Shown piece after piece: positions 24,459-33,297 of a DNA stretch of 64,000 bases. The DNA is from Polaromonas sp. JS666 (GTDB lineage: Bacteria; Pseudomonadota; Gammaproteobacteria; Burkholderiales; Burkholderiaceae_C), in contig NZ_FNHX01000008.1 in assembly GCF_900103405.1 (NCBI RefSeq), forward strand, positions 62,001 through 126,000, given 5' to 3'. Both the position numbers and the translations under genes were made by a program. The first letter of the stretch is position 1. Every line of letters starts with the position of its first letter. Below the pieces are notes generated by a model. That model did not search any database. It was given only the letters and a program-made list of their open reading frames with translations, and had not been told where the DNA came from.

Positions 24459-24896
24459 ATGCCCGGCATCCACATCACCGATATCGAAGCCGCCATCAAT
24501 TACTGGCGTGACAAGAAGCCCTCGCCCGACGGCGTGACCCTGGCGCCCGAATTGCGCGCCCTGGCGGAGGTTTATGCGCTCATGGTTTTCTACCATGAGG
24601 ACGAGGCCGACGAAAAAACCTTTCCTGCCAAGGCGCTCGCGGCCTGGCGCGTCTGGTACGACACCACAGCCGACACACCCTGCATCGCCATCTGCTCGAC
24701 CAGCCAGGGCGATGCCCTGTGCAAGGGTTGCGGCCGTACTTTTGACGAGGTGCAGCATTGGCCCGAGATGACGCCCGGCGAAAAGCGCGCCACCTGGCGG
24801 CGCATCACGCAGGAGGCCAGCGCCTGGCGCTTTGGCCGCTATGCCGATCGGGCCCTGGAGGGCAAGACGCCGGCCCCCGAGGACGAGAAGGCCTGA
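24459..24896 (+). CDS. Fused DUF3717 and DUF1289 protein
   Basis: A 145-residue protein with two small domains. Residues 1-50 (ITDIEAAINYWRDKKPSPDG, then LRALAEVYALMVFYH) match DUF3717. Residues ~75-110 (CIAICSTSQGDALCKGCGRTFDEVQHW) match DUF1289, whose four cysteines (CIAIC...CKGC) form a likely zinc or iron-sulfur site. The combination is common in Comamonadaceae and its function is unknown. The start ATG lies directly after an A/T-rich stretch (TTGGTACCTTACTT) that may hold the promoter. A DUF2007 gene follows after 64 bases on the same strand. Confidence 0.8.
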   Translation: MPGIHITDIEAAINYWRDKKPSPDGVTLAPELRALAEVYALMVFYHEDEADEKTFPAKALAAWRVWYDTTADTPCIAICSTSQGDALCKGCGRTFDEVQHWPEMTPGEKRATWRRITQEASAWRFGRYADRALEGKTPAPEDEKA

Positions 24897-24911
24897 TTTC
24901 GAGGGTGTCCC

Positions 24912-24929
24912 AGCTATCAATTTGGTAGC
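24912..24929. repeat. Short imperfect palindrome AGCTATCAATTTGGTAGC
   Basis: The 18 bases are an almost self-complementary hairpin with two mismatched or wobble pairs. They lie between the DUF3717/DUF1289 and DUF2007 genes. Elements of the type GCTATCAAA...TAGC are, to my knowledge, dispersed in many copies in Comamonadaceae genomes; only this one clear copy is seen in the window. Confidence 0.4.
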
Positions 24930-24960
24930 GATTGGCGGCGGGGCGGGCTACACTGGCGCC

Positions 24961-26798
<1,838 letters not shown>

Positions 26799-26803
26799 TC
26801 ACC

Positions 26804-27421
26804 ATGAAACTCATCGGATCCGCCACCAGCCCCTATGTGCGCAAAGTGCGCATCGTAATGGCCGAGAAAAAGCTCGACTTCCAGTTCATCCTGGAAGATG
26901 TCTGGGCGGCGAACACCACCATCAGCGCGTCCAACCCCCTGGGCAAGGTGCCCTGCCTGGTCATGGAAGGCGGCGAAGCCGTGTTCGACTCCCGCGTAAT
27001 CGTCGAATACCTGGACACCCTGTCGCCCGTCGGCAAGCTGATTCCGACCCAGGGCCGTGAACGTGCCGAAGTCAAAACCTGGGAGGCCCTGGCCGACGGC
27101 CTCATCGACGCCGCCATCCTGGCGCGCCTGGAAGCCACCTGGAGCGGCCGCAGCGCCAAGCAGCGCAGCGACGCCTGGATTGACCGCCAAATGGGCAAGA
27201 TAGAGGCCACCCTCAAGGCCATGAGCACCGGCCTGGGCGACAAGGCCTTTTGCAGCGGCATCCACTTCAGCCTTTCGGACGTGGCGGTCGGCTGCGCGCT
27301 GGGTTATCTTGATCTGCGCTTCACGCAGGTCAACTGGCGCGAACTCTATCCCAACCTTGCCAAGCTGCAGGACAAGCTGATGCAGCGCCCCAGCTTCGCG
27401 GAAACGATTCCGCCGGGCTGA
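26804..27421 (+). CDS. Glutathione S-transferase family protein
   Basis: A 205-residue two-domain GST. The thioredoxin-fold half starts MKLIGSATSPYVRKVRIVMAEKKL, with SPY and the conserved cis-proline region NPLGKVPCLVMEGGEAVFDSRVIVEYL. The helical C-terminal half includes WEALADGLIDAAILARLEA and FSLSDVAVGCALGYLDLRF. It probably binds or conjugates glutathione and belongs to the bacterial YibF-like group. It is transcribed away from purB and preceded by a typical short upstream region. Confidence 0.9.
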   Translation: MKLIGSATSPYVRKVRIVMAEKKLDFQFILEDVWAANTTISASNPLGKVPCLVMEGGEAVFDSRVIVEYLDTLSPVGKLIPTQGRERAEVKTWEALADGLIDAAILARLEATWSGRSAKQRSDAWIDRQMGKIEATLKAMSTGLGDKAFCSGIHFSLSDVAVGCALGYLDLRFTQVNWRELYPNLAKLQDKLMQRPSFAETIPPG

Positions 27422-27813
27422 TCAAACGCGGGGAGTGGCTTTCACCCGGTCATTTGCCGCGGTGGAGTGTGCGCCCGGAGCCAAAGGGCCGCAACGCGCA
27501 AGGACACGCCGCCTATGGGCGGGGCCTTGCTGGCTGGAATATAAAAATGCTGCGAAGCGCCCCGGCGCGAACGAGGGAGGGAGGGAGGAGGAGGAGCGCC
27601 CCGGGATTGCAGCTGAACCTGGACGGCTCAGAAGGCTTCGCAACAATGAAACTGTTTTGTGCCAGCGCTGCCTGTGACGGCAAATGCGCTTGCGTAAGTA
27701 TGAGCGCACAAGCCGCCCGGAGTTCCCTCCGGCTACGCGGCATCAGGTAAATTTTTGTTAACGACGCAGCGGCTGGTGCGGCGCGCTGAAACGGCCGCGG
27801 GCGGCATCACGCT
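27422..27813. other. Intergenic region downstream of the GST gene
   Basis: About 390 bases without a supported gene. A purine-only stretch of G and A at about 27570-27595 (GAGGGAGGGAGG and GAGGAGGAG) is the only striking feature. A 34-codon frame at 27646-27750 (starts MKLFCASAACDGKCAC) is too short and lacks a ribosome-binding site to be accepted. Confidence 0.4.
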
Positions 27814-28386
27814 TCATGGCGCCGCCACAAGCTGTTTTTCAATCTCCTGGATGAAGGCGCGGCCGGCCGGATCGGCCGTGGAGTTGAAACTGGTGACGCT
27901 GCTGCCGTCCCGTGCGATCACGTATTTGTAAAAATTCCAGCGCGGCGTGGTGCCTGTTTTGGCCGCCAGCTGCTTGAAAAGCGGATTGGCATCTTTGCCG
28001 GTCACGCTGGTCTTGGTGAACATCGGAAATTTCACCCCGAAGGTGTTTTCGCAGAAGTCCGCGATCTCCTTGTTGCTGCCGGTTTCCTGCGAAAAATCGT
28101 TGGAGGGAAAGCCCAGCACTACCAGCCCCTGGTCCTTGTATTTGGCGTAGAGCGCCTCCAGTCCCTGGTACTGGGGCGTGAAGCCGCAGAAACTGGCGGT
28201 ATTGACCACGACCACCACTTTTCCGCTGTACTGGCAAAGGGATTGGGGTTTTTCGTCCTGCAGGCGCAAAAAGTTTTGTTGCAAAAGAACGGGGCAGGCC
28301 GGGGCCGCTGCCGCCGGGCTGGCGGCAATCAGGGCGGCGCAGCAAAGCATGCCGAGCAGGAGGGGCCAGGGCTTGAAGGCGGGCAT
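27814..28386 (-). CDS. Exported glutathione peroxidase-like thiol peroxidase
   Basis: A 190-residue peroxidase reducing hydrogen peroxide or organic hydroperoxides with a cysteine. A signal peptide (LLLGMLCCAALIAASPAAAA) suggests a periplasmic location, unlike most bacterial relatives. The peroxidatic Cys is in NTASFCGFTPQYQGLEALY, the conserved glutamine/asparagine region is GFPSNDFSQETGS, and the Trp motif is WNFYKYVI. A second Cys in FCENTFGVKF could resolve it, thioredoxin-style. The ATG at 28384-28386 opens the signal peptide. It is divergent from the di-iron protein gene. Confidence 0.9.
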   Translation of the reverse strand: MPAFKPWPLLLGMLCCAALIAASPAAAAPACPVLLQQNFLRLQDEKPQSLCQYSGKVVVVVNTASFCGFTPQYQGLEALYAKYKDQGLVVLGFPSNDFSQETGSNKEIADFCENTFGVKFPMFTKTSVTGKDANPLFKQLAAKTGTTPRWNFYKYVIARDGSSVTSFNSTADPAGRAFIQEIEKQLVAAP

Positions 28387-28586
28387 GGTTAAACTCACGG
28401 GCAATTAGGTGGTGGACTGCGGTTCATTCTGGCGCTGTTCGGTTTGCGGCACAAATCGTCCGGACGGGAGACCCCACAGCAGGCGCGACGGCATTTGTGG
28501 GGATTCAAGCCATTTTTTGAATGGCAAATGCGGCTGAAGTCGAGCTTCGCGTAGGCAAACATGCCGGAATGAGCCCGAATTTTCCT

Positions 28587-28613
28587 GATTTGCCGGTAAA
28601 TTGCCGACAAATC
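28587..28613. promoter_or_regulatory. Inverted repeat upstream of the di-iron protein gene
   Basis: Two arms, GATTTGCCGG (28587-28596) and CCGACAAATC (28604-28613), pair with one mismatch around a 7-base spacer. The spacing and length fit a dimeric regulator binding site. A TTGTCA a few bases downstream may be part of a promoter. No regulator gene is adjacent. The rest of the region 28387-28718 holds no supported gene; a second hairpin (AAGCCATTTTTTGAATGGC) lies near 28508-28526. Confidence 0.45.
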
Positions 28614-28718
28614 GCAAGTTGTCACATTAGCCGCCTAAAATCGCCCTTAATACCCAGGATGCGCCCGACAGCGCCCAAGGCAGATTTATCCGCGAATTCG
28701 ATCGCGAAGGAGTTCTCA

Positions 28719-29588
28719 ATGCTTTACCCCGAACTGTTCAAACAACTTGAATCCGTCCGTTGGGACATGGACAAGGACATTCCATGGGCAAGTTTTGATC
28801 CGGCCAAGCTGACCGATGAGCAGGCCCAGACCATCAAGATGAATGCCATCACCGAATGGTCCGCCTTGCCCGCCACTGAAATGTTCCTGCGCGACAACAA
28901 GGATGACAGCGACTTCTCGGCCTTCATGTCGATCTGGTTCTTCGAAGAGCAAAAACACTCGCTGGTGCTGATGGAGTACCTCAAGCGCTTCCGGCCCGAC
29001 CTGGCGCCCACCGAAAAAGAACTGCATGAGGTTCGCTTCGAGTTCGAACCGGCGCCCGCGCTGGAAACCCTGATGCTGCATTTTTGCGGCGAGATCCGCC
29101 TGAACCACTGGTACCGCCGTGCCAGCGAATGGCACACCGAGCCGGTCATCAAGCAGATTTACACGCAGCTGAGCCAGGACGAAGCACGCCACGGCGGCGC
29201 TTACCTGCGCTACATGAAGCGCGCCATCAACAACTTCGGCAATGAGGCGAAATCCGCCTTCACCAAGGTAGGCGTGTTGATGGCCAGCGCCCGCCGCACG
29301 GCGCAGGCCCTGCACCCGACCAACCTGCACGTGAACAAGAGCCTGTTTCCGCGCGACACCATCCAAAGCCGCCTGCCCAACCCGGAATGGCTGGAGCACT
29401 GGCTGGACACGCAGATCAAGTTCGACGCGGTGTGGGAGGGCAAGGTGGTTGAGCGCATCCTGCACAACCTGAGCCTGCTGATGAACCAGAGCTTCAAGAC
29501 CGTGCAGGAGCTTAACCGCTACCGCAAGGAAATCAGCAAGGAGCTTGCCGAATCCATCGCCGCCAAGCCCTCGCCCGCCGGCGCCTGA
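28719..29588 (+). CDS. Ferritin-like/acyl-ACP-desaturase-type di-iron protein
   Basis: A 289-residue helical protein of the ferritin-like superfamily. The iron ligand motif EEQKH in WFFEEQKHSLVLMEYLKRF and the second motif DEARH in QLSQDEARHGGAYLRYMKR are spaced as in acyl-ACP desaturases and related di-iron oxidases. Earlier glutamates in ITEWSALPATEMFL complete the expected four-helix site. The substrate is unknown; bacterial members are often only called ferritin-like. The ATG at 28719 follows AAGGAGTTCTCA, a strong ribosome-binding site. Its TGA shares one base with the ATG of the RidA gene, so they are coupled. Confidence 0.8.
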   Translation: MLYPELFKQLESVRWDMDKDIPWASFDPAKLTDEQAQTIKMNAITEWSALPATEMFLRDNKDDSDFSAFMSIWFFEEQKHSLVLMEYLKRFRPDLAPTEKELHEVRFEFEPAPALETLMLHFCGEIRLNHWYRRASEWHTEPVIKQIYTQLSQDEARHGGAYLRYMKRAINNFGNEAKSAFTKVGVLMASARRTAQALHPTNLHVNKSLFPRDTIQSRLPNPEWLEHWLDTQIKFDAVWEGKVVERILHNLSLLMNQSFKTVQELNRYRKEISKELAESIAAKPSPAGA

Positions 29589-29938
29589 TGCAGGACCTGC
29601 GCTGGCCGAGCAGCGCCGGCGGCAGGAGCCGGGTGGTCGCCCGCGGCGCGCAGGTGTTCGCGGTGGCGAACGCCAGCGACCCTAAACTGGATTTCGATGG
29701 CCAGCTTTCGCAGACGCTGGAGATGCTGGACGTCCACCTGGCGCATGTGGGTGCTTCGCGCGCATCGCTGCTGAGCGTGCAGATCTTCCTGGCCGACATC
29801 CGGCACAAAAAGCAGGTGGACACCGCCTGGCGCGCGTGGATAGGCGAGGACAGCGCCGCCTGGCCCCAGCGTGCCGTGGTGGGCGCCGAACTGGACGGCG
29901 GGCTGCTGGTCGAGATCGTGGCCCAGGCCTTCCGTTAA
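29588..29938 (+). CDS. RidA family protein
   Basis: A 116-residue RidA/YjgF-family protein. Members hydrolyse reactive enamine/imine intermediates or bind metabolites. FAVANASDPKLDFDGQLSQTLEMLDVHLAHVGASRASLLSVQIFL and WPQRAVVGAELDGGLLVEIVAQ match the fold, although the usual catalytic Arg (in the ETRA-like region near the end) is replaced by AVVGAEL. It is translationally coupled to the di-iron protein, which suggests a linked pathway. The variant site suggests a divergent, perhaps binding, role. Confidence 0.8.
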   Translation: MQDLRWPSSAGGRSRVVARGAQVFAVANASDPKLDFDGQLSQTLEMLDVHLAHVGASRASLLSVQIFLADIRHKKQVDTAWRAWIGEDSAAWPQRAVVGAELDGGLLVEIVAQAFR

Positions 29939-29947
29939 AGTCTCGGG

Positions 29948-30451
29948 ATGCCCAGCCATCCCCAGCCCCCCGAATTCCTGAAAAAAATCGTCTCTCGCGA
30001 GGAAGCGCCGCGGCGCCTGGCCGCCCTGCCCCGCCCTATCGTCTTCACCAACGGGGTGTTTGACGTGCTGCACCGCGGGCATGCCAGCTACCTGGCCCAG
30101 GCGCGCACGCTGGGCGGCAGCCTGGTGGTGGCCCTGAACACCGACGCCTCGGCCCGGCGGCTCGGCAAAGGCCCGGACCGGCCGCTGAACAACGAGCAGG
30201 ACCGCGCCATCATGATGGCTGCGCTGGAGTCCGTGAGCCTGGTCACCTGGTTTGACGAGGATACGCCGCTGGAGCTGATTTCCGAGCTGCGGCCCGACTT
30301 GCTGGTCAAGGGCGGCGACTACGACATGGACAAGCTCGCGGAAACGGCGGTGGTCAGGGCTTATGGCGGCGATGCCCGGGCGATCCCGTTTGTGGACGGT
30401 TATTCGACCACCGCGCTGGTGAAAAAAATCAGGGCCGCGGGCGGCGCTTGA
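29948..30451 (+). CDS. rfaE2: D-glycero-beta-D-manno-heptose 1-phosphate adenylyltransferase
   Basis: A 167-residue nucleotidyltransferase that makes ADP-heptose for the LPS inner core. The sequence IVFTNGVFDVLHRGHASYLAQAR carries the HxGH motif (HRGH), LVVALNTDASARRLGKGPDRP follows, and RPDLLVKGGDYD is typical of RfaE domain II. The family is often fused to a kinase (HldE); here it stands alone, as in most Betaproteobacteria. It starts ten bases after the RidA gene and ends 19 bases from the convergent ketosynthase gene. Confidence 0.95.
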   Translation: MPSHPQPPEFLKKIVSREEAPRRLAALPRPIVFTNGVFDVLHRGHASYLAQARTLGGSLVVALNTDASARRLGKGPDRPLNNEQDRAIMMAALESVSLVTWFDEDTPLELISELRPDLLVKGGDYDMDKLAETAVVRAYGGDARAIPFVDGYSTTALVKKIRAAGGA

Positions 30452-30470
30452 GGCCGGCGCAGCGTTGTCG

Positions 30471-31715
30471 TCAGGTCGCCTTGGCGATCAGCACGGCATT
30501 GGAGCCGCCGAAAGCAAAGGAATTGGACATCACCGCACGCAGGCCCTTGGCGCTGCGCGGCGTCAGCGGGACGTAGTCCAGGTCGCAGCGCGGGTCGGGG
30601 TGGTGCAAAAAGGCTGTGGGCGGCAGTTGCCCGGCGCGCAGGGCCATCACGCTTGCGATGAATTCCATGGCGCCGGCCGCGCCCATGGCATGGCCGTGCA
30701 CGCCTTTGCTGGAGCTGATGGGCAGGTGCTCGGCCAGCTCCTGGAAGGCCAACTTGATGGCGCTGGTTTCCACCACGTCACCCACATCGGTCGCGGTGCC
30801 GTGGGCATTGAGGTAGCCGATGTCGGAGGCCCGCATTCCCGCATCCGCCAGCGCCAGTGTCATGGCGCGTGCCTGGCCCTGGGCATCGGGCTGCGTCAGG
30901 TGGTGGGCGTCGGTGGTGGAGGCGTAGCCGCTGAGTTCGGCCAGAATGGTGGCGCCGCGGCGCTTGGCGCTTTCCCATTCCTCGAGCACCAGCATGGCGG
31001 CGCCTTCGGCCAGCACCAGGCCGCTGCGGTCGGAAGAGAACGGGCGGCAGGATGTTTCGGGGCCGTCGGCGTGGGGCTTGGCCAGGGTATGCATGGCCTG
31101 CCAGGCCTTGATGGTGCCGCGGTTGAGCAGCGCTTCCGAGCCGCCGGCCAGCATGGCATCGGCATAGCCGTGGCGGATTTGCCGGAAAGCCTCACCGATG
31201 GAGGCGGCCGAGGAGGCACAGGCGTTGGAGATGGTGCTGCTCGGCCCCTTCAGGCCGAACTCCATGGATACATGGGCGGCAATGGCGTTGTTCATTGCCA
31301 GCACCACGGTCATGGGGCGCAGGCGAGCAACTTTTTGCTCGAGCAGGGCGGTGTAAGCCACATCGGTGGAACTGGCGCCGCCGCTGCCCGTGCCCAGGGA
31401 TACGCCAAAGCGCTCGGCGGCAAAGTTGTTGTGGACAGCGGTGAGATCACCCAGGCCGGCCTGCGACATGGCTTCGCGGCCCGCCACCAGCGCAAACTGG
31501 CTGACGCGGTCCATGGTCAGCAGCCGGGCGCGCGGGAAATGGGGGTCGGGATCAAAATCGATCGCGCCGGCCAGCACGCTTTCGGTGCCGGTGGGGAAGG
31601 GAATGTCGACGGCGCGAATGCCGGAGCGGGCGGTCAGCAGGGCATCAAAAAAAGCCGGGGTGCCGGTTCCCACGGCGGAGATGACGCCCATACCCGTGAT
31701 GGCAACGCGACGCAT
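30471..31715 (-). CDS. FabF-class beta-ketoacyl-ACP synthase
   Basis: A 414-residue ketosynthase of the KAS II fold. Active-site Cys166 lies in SNACASSAASIG, His305 in NAHGTATDVGD, Lys337 and His342 in SSKGVHGHAMGAAG, so the catalytic triad is intact. The pocket sequence NACASS differs from TACATS of housekeeping FabF, as in ketosynthases of specialised pathways. It condenses an acyl chain on ACP with a malonyl unit. It follows an acyl carrier protein gene by 27 bases and an SDR-type reductase upstream; the three form a small leftward cassette. No acyltransferase, phosphopantetheinyl transferase or thioesterase is near. Confidence 0.9.
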   Translation of the reverse strand: MRRVAITGMGVISAVGTGTPAFFDALLTARSGIRAVDIPFPTGTESVLAGAIDFDPDPHFPRARLLTMDRVSQFALVAGREAMSQAGLGDLTAVHNNFAAERFGVSLGTGSGGASSTDVAYTALLEQKVARLRPMTVVLAMNNAIAAHVSMEFGLKGPSSTISNACASSAASIGEAFRQIRHGYADAMLAGGSEALLNRGTIKAWQAMHTLAKPHADGPETSCRPFSSDRSGLVLAEGAAMLVLEEWESAKRRGATILAELSGYASTTDAHHLTQPDAQGQARAMTLALADAGMRASDIGYLNAHGTATDVGDVVETSAIKLAFQELAEHLPISSSKGVHGHAMGAAGAMEFIASVMALRAGQLPPTAFLHHPDPRCDLDYVPLTPRSAKGLRAVMSNSFAFGGSNAVLIAKAT

Positions 31716-31742
31716 GGATGTCCTGGGGCGCCCGCCAGGGGC

Positions 31743-31982
31743 TTAAGCGGCGGGCTTGCCCGATGGCAGCAAAGGCTCGATCAGCTGGACCATTTCGGCC
31801 AGGGTACGGGGCGGATTGGCCTGGTCGGGAATCTGGATGCCGAACTGGTCTTCGATCTGGAAGAGGAATTCGATGACCGCCAGGGAGTCCAATCCAAGGC
31901 TTTCCAGCGTGGCATCAGGCAGCAGTTTTTCCTCGCTGATGCCAAATGTCTCGGCAAAAAGTTTAATCAAATCAGAATTCAT
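31743..31982 (-). CDS. Acyl carrier protein
   Basis: A 79-residue acidic helical acyl carrier protein. LESLGLDSLAVIEFLFQIED holds the phosphopantetheine serine, S33, in the DSL motif. ISEEKLLPDATL and FGIQIPDQANPPRTLAEMV complete the usual three helices. The ATG at 31980-31982 is preferred to a GTG one codon earlier. It differs from the housekeeping AcpP in its Pro-rich loop and Pro-Ser-Gly-Lys end, suggesting a dedicated carrier for the ketosynthase and reductase beside it. It is 27 bases upstream of the ketosynthase gene. Confidence 0.9.
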   Translation of the reverse strand: MNSDLIKLFAETFGISEEKLLPDATLESLGLDSLAVIEFLFQIEDQFGIQIPDQANPPRTLAEMVQLIEPLLPSGKPAA

Positions 31983-32097
31983 CACCCAACCAGTACTTGT
32001 ATGTGCAAAGCGTCATTGTCCCACCATCGCCGCGACAGCTGACCTTTGTTCAAACCTCGAGGTCATTCTACAAAAGCGGTGGCGTTGTTTTTGTGCT

Positions 32098-33144
32098 TCA
32101 GGGGGTGTACATCTGCCGGACGGCATCCGACAGGCTGAACGTTCCCAGGAGCTCCCCTAAATAGCTGACAGGCGCCGGGGCAACGGCCGCCGCGCCGATT
32201 TCAGCGCGCAAACGCGCGTTGCTGAACACCGCATCGGCTGTCAAAAAAGGCAGGTAGGGTTGCAGTGCCTCGAACATCCAGCGCTGGCGGGCGAATTTGG
32301 GTGTCGGCACGAAGTCGCGCCCCCGCATCACCAGCTTGCCTATGCCCGGCATGGTGGCCGTCAACTCATCGGCCAGCACTTTGAACGTCATGGAGTCTTC
32401 GCCGGTTGACACGTGGTAGCAGTCGTGGGCCAGTCCGCCCTTGAGCAGCATTTCGGCGAAAGCGCCAGCGATGAAGTCCACCGGCGCGAAATCCAGCCTG
32501 GCCAGGGGGTCCAGGGGAACGTCCCCCAATTCAGCCATCACGGGAATCGACCACAGCATGTTGCGGGAAAGCTTGGCGTCGTCGATGCCGCGCGACAGCA
32601 CAATGCCGGGGCGCAGGCTCACAAAGGGGCTGCCCGCGGCGCGCAACAGGGTTTCGGCGTCGCGCTTGGACCGGATGTAGTCATTGGCATAGCCGGCAAA
32701 GGGCATGTCTTCCGTGATCACGCCGCGCGGCTCCGTGGTGACCGCCGCGGTGCCGACAAAAAAGCCGCGCTGCGAAGGGGCCAGGTTTTTGAGGATGCCG
32801 GAAAACTGTTCGGCCGCCTTGATGTTGATAGGGTAAACCCCTGCGCCGGGCTTGAAGGAGGTGCTGGCCGCAGAGTGCAGGATCACGTCGGCGGATTGCA
32901 GCACGGCCGTGCTCAGGCCGAAATTGGGTTCAATGACGTCGCCGGCTTCGGCGGACACCATCTCGGCGAACTCGGGTTTCCACAGAACGCTCTTTTTCAG
33001 GCGCTCCAGGAGGCGGTCGCGGGCTTGGTTCGAATCGGCGGCGCGCACCACAGCGGTGCTGTAGACGCCGCGCGCTGCCAGAAGAAGCATTAACTCGCCG
33101 CCAATCAGGCCGGTTGCGCCCGAAAGCAGTACGCGTTTAGACAT
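32098..33144 (-). CDS. Thioester-reductase-like extended SDR
   Basis: A 348-residue extended SDR of the NAD_binding_4/fatty acyl reductase type. The nucleotide motif GATGLIGG is at 9-16. A Y156-I-R-S-K160 catalytic motif follows GYAND, and FSGIL and LRPGIVLSRGIDDAK match the family. Such enzymes reduce acyl-ACP or acyl-CoA thioesters to aldehydes or alcohols, or act as sterol/steroid-type dehydrogenases. It is the first gene of the cassette with ACP and ketosynthase. The ATG at 33142-33144 gives the Rossmann start; an upstream extension is not conserved. A gap of 115 bases precedes the ACP gene. Confidence 0.75.
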   Translation of the reverse strand: MSKRVLLSGATGLIGGELMLLLAARGVYSTAVVRAADSNQARDRLLERLKKSVLWKPEFAEMVSAEAGDVIEPNFGLSTAVLQSADVILHSAASTSFKPGAGVYPINIKAAEQFSGILKNLAPSQRGFFVGTAAVTTEPRGVITEDMPFAGYANDYIRSKRDAETLLRAAGSPFVSLRPGIVLSRGIDDAKLSRNMLWSIPVMAELGDVPLDPLARLDFAPVDFIAGAFAEMLLKGGLAHDCYHVSTGEDSMTFKVLADELTATMPGIGKLVMRGRDFVPTPKFARQRWMFEALQPYLPFLTADAVFSNARLRAEIGAAAVAPAPVSYLGELLGTFSLSDAVRQMYTP

Positions 33145-33248
33145 GTGAAGAAATGTAAAGCAGAACCCACAAGTATAAGCCAGCCCATGTGACAGAGCTG
33201 CAAAACCCCACTGGGCGAAACCGTCTATATCAGCACAATCGCACGCCG

Positions 33249-33297
33249 GCCGGGCTTTTTTTGGCGAGGAGGCAAGCACCCCCTCGCTGCGCCCGGC
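33249..33297. repeat. Nested inverted repeat after the RND pump gene
   Basis: Arms GCCGGGC (33249-33255) and GCCCGGC (33291-33297), with inner arms GCGAGG and CCTCGC (33264-33269, 33282-33287), can form a stem just downstream of the pump stop. A T-run follows on the plus strand only, so it is not a canonical terminator for the leftward pump operon. It may slow readthrough toward the reductase gene. Confidence 0.35.

Noticed and set aside
27646..27750. 34-codon Cys-rich frame downstream of the GST gene
   Set aside because: No Shine-Dalgarno, too short, and no conservation can be shown.
30465..32042. Long plus-strand frames opposite the ketosynthase and ACP genes
   Set aside because: They are antisense shadows with Gly/His/Gln-rich, motif-free translations; the minus-strand genes have complete catalytic motifs.
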